From contig CBCOYO010000001.1 in NCBI GenBank assembly GCA_965114465.1, positions 17,233 to 81,232 on the forward strand: 64,000 bases of DNA. The letters are read 5' to 3'. This document shows positions 16,223-28,300 of the stretch, piece after piece. Origin of the DNA: COE1 sp965114465 (GTDB taxonomy: Bacteria > Bacillota > Clostridia > Lachnospirales > Lachnospiraceae). Every line of letters starts with the position of its first letter. Position 1 is the stretch's first letter. Below the pieces are notes generated by a model. It had not been told where the DNA came from. It made no database searches and saw nothing but the letters and a program-made list of their open reading frames with translations. The translations under genes and the position numbers were made by a program.

Positions 16223-19200
16223 TTATTTATCGGACTTATTCATCGGACGTGCTGTAATTTTAAAGCTTACGGTCTTTGTTCCGCCACAGTTTTCGCTGAT
16301 GCCGCGGATTGTAATTTTTGCACTGCCTTTCTTGATGTTTTTCGTGCATTCTACAATTTCAAATTCCTCTGGCTTTAATTCTTCTGTACTACCTTTCAAT
16401 GTAATATGAATCTTCTCTTTCGCTGGTACTACTGGATTTCCTGTGTACTGCTGCTCGTCTATTCTAATAGTCGCTTTTGCTAGGTTCATTTCATTTGTAA
16501 TAATACGGAATATTGCGGAAACTTTGCCCTGATAATTGCCCACGCCTTCTACGGTAACTTTAATCCTGCTGTTGACTGTCAGCGTATCCGAAAGCGTTTT
16601 ATCATTTTCATCAGTATATGGATTTTCCGCAGCAATTACAAAATCGGTTTTATTCTTCAGTTTCTTTCCATCCAAGTCTGTAATCACTGGAATCACTTTA
16701 TTGTATTTACTAGCATTCTTTTCCAGAATATCTGCTGCAATCGTTGTCTTTTCTAAGGCAGAAAGGTTCTGTGCAACAATTGTAAGTGGAATATTTTTCA
16801 TTGTTCCTTTATAATTGCCCTTGCCTTTGATTGTAACGCTTGCAGAAGCGCCGACTTTCTTGTTATTCTTATAAGATAACGTGTAGTCTATTCCCTGTTT
16901 TAAGACAATGGATGTAGTATTGTCTACTTTAAAATATGCGCCTAATTGATCGTCTGTCAGTTTGCTGCCGCCTTTTGCATATGGTATCTCGCCATTGACT
17001 GCGTTGCTGTCTGCTTTCATATTGTAGATAAATTTGCCGTCTACATTCGTAGATATATCAAAAGCAGTTATCTTAAAGGTCTTTTTGACCGTTCCGGTAT
17101 AACCGTTTTTGCCTGTTACAATCACGGTTGCAGTTCCAACATTCGTGTTGTTTTGGTAGGTTACTTGATAATTCTTTTTCTCAGCGCCTGAAGCGGTTAC
17201 TTCTACCTCCGGCGTTTGCGGTTTTCCTGTGTATACAAGACCCGTTTTTGGTACATCTTTTAAGATTACTTGATTTGCTTTTAATGGCGTGCCTGTAATC
17301 TTAAAGGAAGTTGTCTTTTCGCCGAAATAGGTAGTTCCGTTTCCTCGAACAGTAATCGTTGCTGTTTCGCCAGCTTCGGTGTGTACCTCGTCGTAGATAA
17401 TTGTATATTCTGTCCCCTCTGTTAGTAAATTTTTACCATATTTTACAGTTATCTGCGGTTTCAGAACCTTACCTTTACCGGGGATTTCACTGGGTTGATA
17501 TACCATTTCTGCTTTTGCAATTTTGCTAATGCTTGCCTTGCTCATTAAGAATGCATTATCTTTATTGACCAGTGTTATATTAATTGTTTTCTTCCCTATG
17601 AAATTTTTATTCGTACCATCGGTAATATTTACCTTATATACTGTAGAATGCTCTCCTGGTGTTACTCCATCGGTTCCAGGATTCTCATAAGCTACTGTAT
17701 AGTCCTTCTTCGCTTTCAGTGTTTTACCATTAAATTTCACTATAGGCTTTAGTGCTATTTGCTTTGTATTATTTGATGCCACTGCTGCATACAAGTCTGC
17801 AATTTCAAGTGTTGCAATATCAATTGCATCAATCATAAATTCTACTGGAATAGACTCCGAATAATTGCCCTTTCCTTTAATCGTGACAGATGCTGAACCT
17901 GCGTTTGTGTTATTCTGGTAAGCTACAGTATAATCTGTTTTTTCCTTGAGCAAGGTCTTTCCATCATATACAAGTATTGTAGGTTTGAGTGCTTTTCCAG
18001 TGTATGCAATGTGATATTTTTTATCACTGCCAAGTGTTAATCCAGAATTTGGCGCCCATGCTGTCCATAGACCTTCTTTCACAGTTGCTAATGCATCTAC
18101 CGCCTTTTGCAGATCGCTTGCTGCTTTTTGGATTTCATCTAATGATGCATTAGGATTTCCTGCTACTATTTTTGCTGCACGAAGTGCCTCCTCAAACGTT
18201 GCCCAGCTTTCGTCTGTATAATTACCTTTTTCTAAGTTCTCATACTTTTCTATCAATACTTTCAGCGCTTTTGCTTCTTCCTCTACACTGACTAGTTGAT
18301 TGTATGCTTTGTCTAATTGGTTTCTTGCATTATCCACCTCTGTTTGCGTCGCCTTATCATTTGCCAAAACTGCTTTTGCTTCTTCTAATGCAACAGTAAA
18401 CGCTTTCCAGCTTTCTGCAGTATAGCTGCCCTGACCTTTATTCAATATCTCGTCACAGGTCACAATCAGCGCTTTTAGCTTTCCTTTATCTACAGTTCCC
18501 TCTGGTACTTTCAATGCATCGTATGCATCTATTAAATCTTGTTCTGCCTTGTCAATTTCTGCTTGGGTCGCATCGGATTTGTCTACAATTACTTTTGCTG
18601 CATTTAACGCATCCTCAAATACTTTCCAGCTTTCATCTGTATAATCGCCCTTTTCAATATTGATATATTTATCAATTAATAACTTTAAAGAACCCGTATC
18701 TGGTTTTTCCGTAGCAAGCCCTTTTTGTGCCACCTCTAATTTGCTCTTGGCATTGTCAACATCTTCTTGTGTCGCTTCTTTATTGTCACGCACGTCTTTT
18801 GCTTTGTTTAATGCATCTGTAAACGCTTTCCAACTCTCTTCTGTATAGTTGCCCTGCCCTTTGTTGAATATTTCATCACAAGTTACAATCAACGCTTTTA
18901 ACTTGCCCTTGTCTACAACGCCTTCTGGTACTTTCAAACCATCTAATGCCTTTTGCAAATCTTCAACTGCTTTATTTACTTCCTCCTGTGTTGCATCTGT
19001 CTTTTGCAAAACAGCATTCGCCAAATCTAATTCTGCTATAAATGCCTGCCAGCTCTCATCCGTGTAACTGTCTTGTCCCTGATCCTGTATTATCTCACAT
19101 TTGTCAATTAACGCTTGCAGATTCTGTTTATCCACAGATTCACTGCCTGATTTTAACGCATTATGCGCATTCTCTAATTTTACTCTGGCATTGCTTAATT

Positions 19201-22200
19201 CTACTGCTGTAACTTCTGGATTCTTCAAGATTACTTTTGCGTCTTCCAAAGCCGTTGTAAATGCTGTCCAGCTTTCATCAGAATAATCGTCTATTTTTCC
19301 TTGATCGAATGTGATTTGGCATTGATCAATTAAACTTAGAAGTTTCTGTTTTTCAACAGCAACATCATCACTTTCTGATTCTCCCTTTACCAGTATCATC
19401 GCGGATATCGGCGCAACTTTTACCTTGCCGTCTGTTATGGATTCCAATATTTCTGTACCTGCTTTTTCAGCATTTACGCAGATATTCCATGTACCTTCGG
19501 CAATGCCGTACATACTATTGTTTTCATCGGTTTTCTGGTATAAATCAACTTCCTTCTCTGCATTGGTTGCATTAAAGATAATTACAATACCATCCGAAAC
19601 TTCTCCTGCAATTTGTTCTTTTCCATTGATAACAAACATAATTACTTCATAGGTAATCCAATGGTACTTCACATTTTGTTTTACTGCCTCCGCAGTTGTC
19701 AAGCGCAGTGCAGCGTGATTTTTACGAAATGCAATTAAACCTTTATAGTAATCTCTTGTCTTTTGGTATTCTTCTTTATTAAGATTTGACCATTTTATAC
19801 TGTTAATCGAATCGGGAGATTTATAACTGTTATGGTCAATATTTCCGTTCTCATCTTTCTTCTCTCTTAATAGTTCCTCACCTGCATGAATCAGTGGGAT
19901 TCCTTGCGCAGTCAGGTAAATTGCTGCTGCGAGGTTATTCATCTTAATCACGTCTTCTGGCGAATTTGTCTTGCCTGCCGTCGCATCCAGCTTATCCTTC
20001 AAGGTATAATTGTCATGACAGGAAGCATAATTTACGATCTGTGTCGGGGTCGAACTCCATCCTGCCAGCGCACGGAAGCAGTTTGCCATTGGTTCTTCCT
20101 GTCCTGTCAAACCTGATACAAAGCCTAAATCGGTTTCATTATTTCCGCCTTTTAATAAATCACGGATACCATCACTAAAGTAAGCAAATAGTGGTGTTTT
20201 TGAAGCGTTTGCTTGTGTTGCCATTGTATAACCATCTTTGCTTACCTCGGTAGGAAGTGTCCAGCCTTCACCATAAAATACTACATTGGGGTGCTTTTCA
20301 TGCACTGTATTAACCACTTCGTTAATTGTTTCGGTATCCAGCAGCCCCACCAAATCAAAGCGGAAACCGTCGATATGATACTCATCTGCCCAGTAATTTA
20401 CAGAATCCACAATGTACTTCTTTACCATTGCACGCTCGGATGCTGTATCGTTGCCACACCCAGAACCGTTGGAATACGTACCATCCTCTTTTGTTCTGGA
20501 AAAATATTGCGGAACAATCTGGTTAAAGCAGAATTTATCGGCATCGTAGACATGATTGTATACAACATCCATAATGACATTGATTTTGTTGTCATGCAGT
20601 GTCTTTACCATCTGCTTCATCTCTTTTACGCGGACTTCACCGTCGTATGGGTCTGTTGAATACGATCCTTCCGGTACGTTGTAATTCTTGGGATCATAGC
20701 CCCAATTGTACTGCGGCGTATCCAGCTTTGTTTCGTCCACTGTTGCATAATCGTAAGACGGGAGCAAATGAATATGTGTCACGCCCAAATCTTTTAGATA
20801 ATCTAGTCCTGTCGCCTGCCCTGTTTTATTGGTTGTGCCTTCCTGGGTCAATCCTAAGAATTTTCCCTGCCATTCTGGTTTAATACCAGATGATTCATCA
20901 ATCGAAAAATCCCTTACATGCAGTTCATAGATCACCGAATCCGTATAAGACATTCCTGCATTCGGGCTGACATCCTCCGCCCAGCCTTCGGGATCGGCAT
21001 AACTCAAATTGGTAATCATTGCGCGGTCGCCGTTTACGCCGGTGGTTCTGGCATATGGGTCACAGGCTTCTGTTGTTTTTCCATTGATTGTCACCGAATA
21101 GGTATAATAAACAGCATAATAATTTCCCATGGCTTCTGCTGACCAGACACCTTTATCCCCTTCCGTCATGGAAATGGTCTGCTGTAAAACGCCTTTTCCA
21201 ACTTCTCCATTAGTATATAATTTCACTTTCACGTTATCTGCCGTTGGCGCCCATACCTTAAATGTGGTCTTTTGTGGTGTCCAGGTTGCACCAAGATCAT
21301 TTCCTGTATAAGTAAATGCGTCTTCAAATTCCGGAGAAGAATATAACGTACGCAATGGTTCCAGAACAAATCTATAATCATATCCGTCAAAAGAAATCAA
21401 ATAGCTTTTTACCATTGCTTTAATACTTGACAGGTTTTCTTCTGGCTCAATCGTATATTCTTTTTGACTAGAGGATGCTGTCACGCTATTTATGGCAATT
21501 TCTGCATTATCCGAACGTTTGATTGCAAATACAGTGTCTGCATCTTCATCTATCGGATTCCCAGTGACCACCTTGATACTGTTTATTTTCTTATCATAAT
21601 CTATGGAACAAATTTTAACGCCTTTAAGAATATCATCTCCTAATTCTTCATGAACCTCATCTTTACCAGACTCCACATAACAGTCAATTGTGCCGGATAA
21701 GATTTGCGACAGGTCTATATAACGGTTCAACTCTTTATTGGGATCTTTTTCTACCCAATCGTTGTCACCCTCACTTTTACGGATTATATAGCCAAATCTG
21801 CTATTCTTACGTCCATTTAAGGAAATCGTGGCTACCATTTCACTGCTTTCTTCTTTAAAATCATATCTTGCACCATTTTGTCCTTCTGTGCCTTCCGTCC
21901 ATACCCAGACATTCCAGTTCTGATAATTTCCGTCAGGTCTGGAATAATGCAGTCTTATTGTGATTTCATTTTTGTCTTCTACGACTTTGATTTCAAATGT
22001 TATAGTTGCTATTCCATCTGTTTCTGTTGCTGTTAATTCAATCGTCTTTTCTGCAAAGTCTTTTGCTACTGTAATTTGTTTGTTGTCATCATCTAATGTT
22101 ACACCAGTAACCTCTGCCATTGTATAGGTAACATCGACTTCAACCGCAGTTCCGTCTTCTGTTCCTTTTGTCAGCTTTGCCGGAAGGGTTGTGGTTGTTC

Positions 22201-23803
22201 CTTTTGCAATGGTCAGTTCTGGCGGATTTAAGCCTTCTTGAACGGGGAAAGGATTTGCTGTGTGAACACCATTATTCTCTCCTGTTCCATGAACATACCA
22301 TAATTCTACTTCATTACCAGTTTCGATTTTGTATTCTCTATCTTTATCATCTTGTCCGTCCGTATATAAGCCTGCATTTACCCTTCCCATAAAACCTAGG
22401 TGCTGATATGGAACTGTAAAGGTAGCTGTCCACCACTTTCTACCCTCGGCATCGTTCTTTGAACTGTCAAAGCTAAAATCCTTGCTTGCGGCTGGATATG
22501 CGCCAGCATTTTGTATGCTCTTATCCCATACATGTAAATCTGGCGTTTTGTTTTCTTCTGCATCAGGATTATAGTAGTGAATTGTATATTGATATGTTTC
22601 TGTACTTGGTACATAGAGTCCACTATTATAATTACTTGATGTTTCATTTTCTCGAATAGAGATTAAATTATTGGGATCAAGAATCCAATCATTGCCCACA
22701 ACGAACTTATATGTATATTCGCCGGGATCTAATGTCATTTCACAGAAAAATACTCCATTTGAATCCTTCTGCATTTCTACTGCATTAGTACCCCAATCCG
22801 TCATAGTTCCTGCAACTTTTACACTCGTTGCAAAATCGTTCTTATAGCGAAATGTTACTTTTCTATTTTCTCCTATCTCTGGACTGATTATTTCCGTTTT
22901 AGAGAGTATAGCTTTCTTTTTATATTCTCCGTTTTCTTGAATCTCACCATCTATCCAGACCCAAAGTTCATATATACTTTCTGTAAATTCATCTGATGGA
23001 ATAATAATATCTTGTGTTTTTCCCCCCTGATCATTATGAAAAAGAAAAGCAAAACCACTGTCTTTCGATTTTTCCAGTTTCAGGGTATAATATCCATTTT
23101 CATCCTTTTCTTGTTCTATACCTGGCCAATTTGTACCATCAGTTGCCCAGTTAGTTCCATCATGATTAGCATAATGTGCTAAAACGCTTCCCCATCCCAG
23201 AGAATTCTTAAAATGTATAATAACCTCTACCTGTTCGCCGACTTTATTATCGTCTGCATCATTCTCGTCTGCTTCTTCGGTAGTTTCTACTTCTGTCTTT
23301 GTTTCAACAGCTTCCGTTGTTTCCTCAATTTTGCTGTTTTCTTCTAACTTTTCATTTTCATCTGATTCTATTGTTGATTCTTGAGTCTTATTTTCATCCG
23401 ATTCTGTTGTTCCTTCTGTATTCTTATCCTCGTCGGATTCTGTTGTTTCTGTTGATTCCTGTGTCTTTACGCTGTCATCTGATTCAGTGCTTTCTGTTTC
23501 CTTGCTTTCACTCGTCTTTGAAGTTTCTTCTGTGTCCTCTTCTGATTTGCTGTCTTCTTTATCGCTGTTTACAGTACTTTCATTATCTTCGCCTTTATCT
23601 GCGGTTCGTTCTGTTTTGTCAGAACTATCTGTAGACTTTTCTATTGACTGCTCCGTAGATTCATCCATAGAATTTTCTGCCGCCCATACAGTAGACTGCA
23701 TACCTTGCGTGACTTGTATATTGGAAATAACCATGACAAATACCAGCATAAGGCTGAATATGCTGTTTCCTAAGTTGCGCTTCCTTCTACCTTTTCGTCC
23801 CAT
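16223..23803 (-). CDS. Giant secreted multidomain type I pullulanase
   Basis: A 2,526-residue exported enzyme predicted to hydrolyse alpha-1,6 branches of starch and pullulan. Order: signal peptide (1-44, ends VWAAE), acidic Ser/Thr/Glu linker (45-190), CBM26-like starch-binding domain (190-290), CBM48/AMPK-like domain (305-390), two PUD/CBM41-like domains (395-520, 605-730), then the pullulanase module with YNWGYDP (near 1031), nucleophile region FRFDLVG (1145), acid/base YGEGW (1177) and SCHDNYTL (1260). Six FIVAR repeats (TDESWxAF; 1490-1905) and about seven YTGKA Ig-like repeats (1910-2526) follow. There is no LPXTG, SLH or choline-binding motif at the end. The start at 23803 follows AAAGGAGA. 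It lies 80 bp behind its bifunctional paralogue. Confidence 0.93.
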   Translation of the reverse strand: MGRKGRRKRNLGNSIFSLMLVFVMVISNIQVTQGMQSTVWAAENSMDESTEQSIEKSTDSSDKTERTADKGEDNESTVNSDKEDSKSEEDTEETSKTSESKETESTESDDSVKTQESTETTESDEDKNTEGTTESDENKTQESTIESDENEKLEENSKIEETTEAVETKTEVETTEEADENDADDNKVGEQVEVIIHFKNSLGWGSVLAHYANHDGTNWATDGTNWPGIEQEKDENGYYTLKLEKSKDSGFAFLFHNDQGGKTQDIIIPSDEFTESIYELWVWIDGEIQENGEYKKKAILSKTEIISPEIGENRKVTFRYKNDFATSVKVAGTMTDWGTNAVEMQKDSNGVFFCEMTLDPGEYTYKFVVGNDWILDPNNLISIRENETSSNYNSGLYVPSTETYQYTIHYYNPDAEENKTPDLHVWDKSIQNAGAYPAASKDFSFDSSKNDAEGRKWWTATFTVPYQHLGFMGRVNAGLYTDGQDDKDREYKIETGNEVELWYVHGTGENNGVHTANPFPVQEGLNPPELTIAKGTTTTLPAKLTKGTEDGTAVEVDVTYTMAEVTGVTLDDDNKQITVAKDFAEKTIELTATETDGIATITFEIKVVEDKNEITIRLHYSRPDGNYQNWNVWVWTEGTEGQNGARYDFKEESSEMVATISLNGRKNSRFGYIIRKSEGDNDWVEKDPNKELNRYIDLSQILSGTIDCYVESGKDEVHEELGDDILKGVKICSIDYDKKINSIKVVTGNPIDEDADTVFAIKRSDNAEIAINSVTASSSQKEYTIEPEENLSSIKAMVKSYLISFDGYDYRFVLEPLRTLYSSPEFEDAFTYTGNDLGATWTPQKTTFKVWAPTADNVKVKLYTNGEVGKGVLQQTISMTEGDKGVWSAEAMGNYYAVYYTYSVTINGKTTEACDPYARTTGVNGDRAMITNLSYADPEGWAEDVSPNAGMSYTDSVIYELHVRDFSIDESSGIKPEWQGKFLGLTQEGTTNKTGQATGLDYLKDLGVTHIHLLPSYDYATVDETKLDTPQYNWGYDPKNYNVPEGSYSTDPYDGEVRVKEMKQMVKTLHDNKINVIMDVVYNHVYDADKFCFNQIVPQYFSRTKEDGTYSNGSGCGNDTASERAMVKKYIVDSVNYWADEYHIDGFRFDLVGLLDTETINEVVNTVHEKHPNVVFYGEGWTLPTEVSKDGYTMATQANASKTPLFAYFSDGIRDLLKGGNNETDLGFVSGLTGQEEPMANCFRALAGWSSTPTQIVNYASCHDNYTLKDKLDATAGKTNSPEDVIKMNNLAAAIYLTAQGIPLIHAGEELLREKKDENGNIDHNSYKSPDSINSIKWSNLNKEEYQKTRDYYKGLIAFRKNHAALRLTTAEAVKQNVKYHWITYEVIMFVINGKEQIAGEVSDGIVIIFNATNAEKEVDLYQKTDENNSMYGIAEGTWNICVNAEKAGTEILESITDGKVKVAPISAMILVKGESESDDVAVEKQKLLSLIDQCQITFDQGKIDDYSDESWTAFTTALEDAKVILKNPEVTAVELSNARVKLENAHNALKSGSESVDKQNLQALIDKCEIIQDQGQDSYTDESWQAFIAELDLANAVLQKTDATQEEVNKAVEDLQKALDGLKVPEGVVDKGKLKALIVTCDEIFNKGQGNYTEESWKAFTDALNKAKDVRDNKEATQEDVDNAKSKLEVAQKGLATEKPDTGSLKLLIDKYINIEKGDYTDESWKVFEDALNAAKVIVDKSDATQAEIDKAEQDLIDAYDALKVPEGTVDKGKLKALIVTCDEILNKGQGSYTAESWKAFTVALEEAKAVLANDKATQTEVDNARNQLDKAYNQLVSVEEEAKALKVLIEKYENLEKGNYTDESWATFEEALRAAKIVAGNPNASLDEIQKAASDLQKAVDALATVKEGLWTAWAPNSGLTLGSDKKYHIAYTGKALKPTILVYDGKTLLKEKTDYTVAYQNNTNAGSASVTIKGKGNYSESIPVEFMIDAIDIATLEIADLYAAVASNNTKQIALKPIVKFNGKTLKAKKDYTVAYENPGTDGVTPGEHSTVYKVNITDGTNKNFIGKKTINITLVNKDNAFLMSKASISKIAKAEMVYQPSEIPGKGKVLKPQITVKYGKNLLTEGTEYTIIYDEVHTEAGETATITVRGNGTTYFGEKTTSFKITGTPLKANQVILKDVPKTGLVYTGKPQTPEVEVTASGAEKKNYQVTYQNNTNVGTATVIVTGKNGYTGTVKKTFKITAFDISTNVDGKFIYNMKADSNAVNGEIPYAKGGSKLTDDQLGAYFKVDNTTSIVLKQGIDYTLSYKNNKKVGASASVTIKGKGNYKGTMKNIPLTIVAQNLSALEKTTIAADILEKNASKYNKVIPVITDLDGKKLKNKTDFVIAAENPYTDENDKTLSDTLTVNSRIKVTVEGVGNYQGKVSAIFRIITNEMNLAKATIRIDEQQYTGNPVVPAKEKIHITLKGSTEELKPEEFEIVECTKNIKKGSAKITIRGISENCGGTKTVSFKITARPMNKSDK

Positions 23804-23835
23804 AGTTTTCTCCTTTCTAAAAAAACTCCTGTTCC

Positions 23836-23874
23836 AAAACCCCATACTAGAAAACATGTCTTTCCAGTACGGGG
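23836..23874 (-). terminator. Intergenic hairpin between the two starch-enzyme genes
   Basis: On the minus strand CCCCGTACT pairs with AGTATGGGG (one G-U) around a 21-base loop whose GAAA and TTTT can also pair, followed by TTTTGG. It may partly terminate transcription after the amylopullulanase gene and so set the ratio to the downstream pullulanase. Confidence 0.6.
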
Positions 23875-23883
23875 CCTTTTGTT

Positions 23884-25345
23884 TTAGCTGTTCATAGGTT
23901 GTGCCGTAATTTTAAATGTAACTGTTTTTGTTCCGCCGTATTCACCAAGTCCATGAATCGTCAGTTTTGCAGTACCCTTTTTAATATTGTTAGAATATTC
24001 TACGATTTCATAATCATCATTGCTCAACGTTCCGTTTAAGGTAACACGAATCGCATTTTTATCTGGTCGAATCGCGCTGCCTGTATAAATATATGGATTG
24101 CCATTATTTATTGTTACAGACGCCTTTGCAATATTCTTTTCTTTTGCAATTACTCTAAACTCTGTTGTTATACTTCCTGTATAATTGTTACCATACGCTT
24201 TTGCTGTAAGCTTCACTATTGTGTTTACACTTGGAATTCCAGAAGTCTGGTTATCCCCATAAACGCATGCACATTTAAAATCAATATTATTTTTCAGCTT
24301 TTTGCCATCCAAATCGGTAATAACAGGAACTACCTTATAAAAGTTCTTCGCTTTAGCTTCAACAATATCCGCTGCTGTAATCTGTAATTTGCTTAAATTC
24401 TGCGGCGTTATTGTAAAAGCGATATCTTTGATTGTTCCTTTGAAATTACCCTTTCCTTTGATGCTAAACATTGCTGATGCGCCTGCTGCCTTGTTATTCT
24501 TATATGTCAGAGTAAAGTCTTTTCCTTGCTGTAATTGCTCTGCCTTAATAAATGTTCCCTTGTCGTCTTTTAGGTTAAAGCGTGCACTGAAGTCTTTGTC
24601 AGAAAGTTTCGCGCCACCCTTTGCATATGGTACTGAAATGTTTGATGCATATATAAAATTCTTGTTCGTATTTGTAGAAATATCAAACGGTGTTATCTTA
24701 AATGTCTTCTTAACCGTTCCGGAATAACCCTTTCTGCCTGTTACAATTACAGTTGCTTTACCAGCATTGATGTTATTTAGATATTCCACTTTATACTGTT
24801 CATTTTTAGCATCTTGAACATTGATCTTGGGCTCTTGTGCAGTTCCTGTATAAACTACACCTGCCTTGCCAATATTTGCATCCTCAAAGGATACCATATT
24901 TGCTTTTAACGGCGTTCCATTAATCTTAAAGGAAGCTGTCTTTTCTCCTGCGTATCCGCTGTCAAAATTCTCACCAATAATTCCTTTTACAACAATTGTT
25001 GCTGTTTCTCCGGCTTCCGTATGAACCTTATCATATTCTACTGTATAATGTTCGTTTTCACGCAATGTCTGCCCTTTATAGATCACAGTAATTGGTGGCT
25101 CTAATACTTTACCTTCATTATACTGTTGTGCCGGAATCTTCTTAATGGTTGCTTTACTCATTAAAGGAACTTTTGCCTTATCCACAAGAATCATCCGAAT
25201 GGTTGTTTCCCCTTTGAAGTTCTTGCTGTCTGATTTTGCGGTTAATTTTACTGTATATACCCCTAATTTCATACCATCACTGGCGCTATCATACGCTGCT
25301 GTATAGTCTTTATTCAGCTTCAACGCTTTGCCATTATACTTCACG
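23884..25345 (-). CDS. Amylopullulanase, C-terminal part (after the assembly gap)
   Basis: This is the 3' end of the gene that continues to 33473, not a separate gene. It begins inside an Ig-like repeat (VKYNGKALKLNKDYTAAYD), has no ribosome site or start of its own, and holds about six more YTG-type Ig-like repeats ending KITAQPMNS. It aligns repeat for repeat with the C-terminus of the neighbouring pullulanase. Across the ten Ns the two edges share CGTGAAG, and merging there keeps the frame (PVVK|YNGK), giving one protein of about 3,190 residues. No sortase signal follows. Confidence 0.85.
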
Positions 25346-25355
25346 NNNNNNNNNN
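25346..25355. other. Assembly gap (10 N)
   Basis: Ten Ns. The bases left of the gap end CTTCACG and those right of it begin CTTCACG, so the two contigs probably overlap by seven bases and no sequence is missing. Confidence 0.95.
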
Positions 25356-28300
25356 CTTCACGACTGGCTTTAGCGCTACCTGCTTAGTATTATTGGCTGC
25401 TACAGCCGCATACAAATCTGCTATTGGAATATTTTTAATGTCTATTTTATCAATTTCAAAGTTTACAGTACGTGTCAAGTTGTAGTTTCCTTTGCCCTTG
25501 ATAATTAGACTTGCTGATCCAGCATTTGTATTATTCTTATAACTTACTGTATAATCTACCTTTTCCTTTAATTGTGTTTCCCCGTCAAATACCTGTATCG
25601 CCGGTTTTAATGCCTTACCCGTATAAGCGATATGATATTTTCCGTCTTCGCCAAGCTTTATTCCAGCATTCTTATCCCACTTTGTCCAAAGGCCTTTGTG
25701 TACTTCTGAAAGTTCTCCGCGTGCCTGATTCAGATTCGTGTATGCCGCATCTACTGCTTTTTGATCTGCATCTGGTTTTTTCAAAACTGCTTCTGCTTCT
25801 TTCAGTGCACTTGTAAATGCTGACCAGCTTTCATCTGTATAACTGCCTTGTCCTTTTGCCCGAATCTCTTTGCATCTGGAAATCAATGCCTTTAATTTAC
25901 CAGTGTCCACAGTACCCTCTGGTACTTCCAATCCGTCAAATGCCTTCTTTAATGCATCTACTGCATTGTCGATCTCATCCTGTCCAACATCTGGTTCTAC
26001 AATAATTGCCTTTGCCGCTTCTAGTGCATCTGTAAATACTTTCCAGCTTTCGTCTGTATAATTGCCTTTTTCAATATTTTCATATTCTGCTATCAATTCT
26101 TTTAATGTACTTAAATCTGGTTTCTGCTTGGTTAACCCATTATAAGCTGTATCCAACTGGTTGTATGCTACATCCACGTCAGCCTGCACTGCATCCTGTT
26201 TTCCTAAAACCTTCTTTGCTACATCCAATGCTGTTGTAAATACCTTCCAGCTTCCAGCAGTATAGTATCCCTGTCCCTGTTCTCTTAATTCGTCACATAC
26301 TTCTACCAATACTCTTAGCTTTTCTGTGTCTACTTTGCCTTCTGGTACTGCGAGTGCATTATAAGCTAACAACAGGTCTTCTTTTGCTTTATTCAGAGAA
26401 TTTAATGTTGCTGCTTTGTCTTCTGCTGCTTTCTTTGCTGCTTCCAAAGCACTTGTAAATGCATTCCAGCTTTCGTCTGTATAGTCTGCTTTTTGCAGTT
26501 TCTCATAAATTGCAATCATATCCTGCAATTCTTTCCGCAAATGTTCTACTTTCTGCTGTTCATTATCTCCATAAATAGAATCGTTATCTGCGCCTTCTCC
26601 CTTAACCAGAACCATTGCTGATATTGGCGCTACGGTCACTTTACCATCTTTGATTGTATCTAATGCTTCAATACCTGCATACTTATCATTGATGCAAACT
26701 TTCCAATCACCTTTAACAACACCATATTTGTAGAGATCTATCTCTTTTTCAGACTTCGCCGCATTAAAGATTACCACGATGCCATCCGATACTTCATTCT
26801 TGATTCTGTCCTTACCATTGATTACAAACATCATTACTTGCTTGCTAACTTCCTTATATTTTACATTAGCATTAATATCACGTGCAGAAGTTAAACGCAA
26901 TGCTGCATGGTTTTTGCGGAACTGAATCAATCCCTTGTAATAATCTCGAACTGCCCGATATTCTTCTTTATCTAAATCTGACCACTTAATGCTGTTTACA
27001 AAATCAGAAGAATTGTAACTGTTATGAATTACTTCTCCTTTTTCGTCCACTTTTGTTCTTAATAATTCTTCCGCCGCATGAATCAAAGGAATTCCCTCTG
27101 ATGTCATATAGATTGCCGCTGACAGATTATTCATCTTAATGCGATCTGCCACTGGAGTATCTGGCTGGGAAACGGAAATCTTATCCCACAGTGTGTAATT
27201 ATCATGACAAGATGCATAATTTATCGTCTGTGTCGGACTCTTACACCAATTCGTAGCTGCAACAAAGCACCCTGCAAGAATGGATTCTTTGCCATCTGCG
27301 CCTTGAACAAATCCTGTATTACCAGCATTAAAGTTATCACCCTTAATTGCATCACGGATCGTGTCACTAAAATACGCAAATTTCGGAGTCTTTGTAGAAT
27401 TTGCCTGTGTTGCCATTGTAATATTATCTTTGCTAAGAGCCGTATCCATAGTCCAGCCTTCACCATAAAATACAACATCTGGATGACTCTCATGCACTGT
27501 ATTTACAACTTCATTAATCGTTTCTGTATCCAACAAACCTACTAAGTCAAAGCGGAAACCATCAATATGATACTCGTCTGCCCAGTAATTTACAGAATCG
27601 ACAATGTATTTTCTTACCATTGCACGCTCTGATGCTGTATCATTGCCGCATCCAGAACCGCTGGAATAAGTACCATCTGCATTTGTTCTTGAGAAATACT
27701 TTGGTACAATCTTGTTAAAGCTAAAGTCATCTGCACTGTATACATGGTTATATACTACATCCATAATTACATTGATATTATTGTCATGCAGTGTCTTTAC
27801 CATCTGCTTCATTTCTTTTACGCGGACTGCTCCATTATAAGGATCTGTTGAGTAAGAGCCTTCCGGCACATTGTAGTTCTTCGGATCATAACCCCAATTG
27901 AACTGTGGCGTATCCAACTTTGTTTCATCTACTGTCGCATAGTCATACGAAGGAAGAAGATGAATATGTGTAATACCTAAATCTGTTAGATAATCCAAAC
28001 CTGTTGTCTGTCCGCTCTTATTTTTTGTTCCTTTTTCTGTAAGCCCTAAGAATTTTCCTTTGTTTTTCTCCGAAATTCCTGAAGATTCATCAATAGAGAA
28101 ATCCCTAACATGCAGCTCGTAAATAATAGAATCTGTATAGCTCATTCCTGCGTTTGGCCCACGGTCACTTGCCCATCCTGCTGGATTGGTAGCATTCATA
28201 TTAATAACCATTGCCCTGTCGCCGTTCACGCCGGTTGTCTTTGCGTATGGATCACACGCTTCTTTTTCTTCTCCGTTTACAGTAACACTGTATGTATAAT

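Noticed and set aside
23884..25345. Independent surface-protein gene
   Set aside because: It lacks a start, ribosome site and signal peptide, and continues in frame with the gene across the assembly gap.
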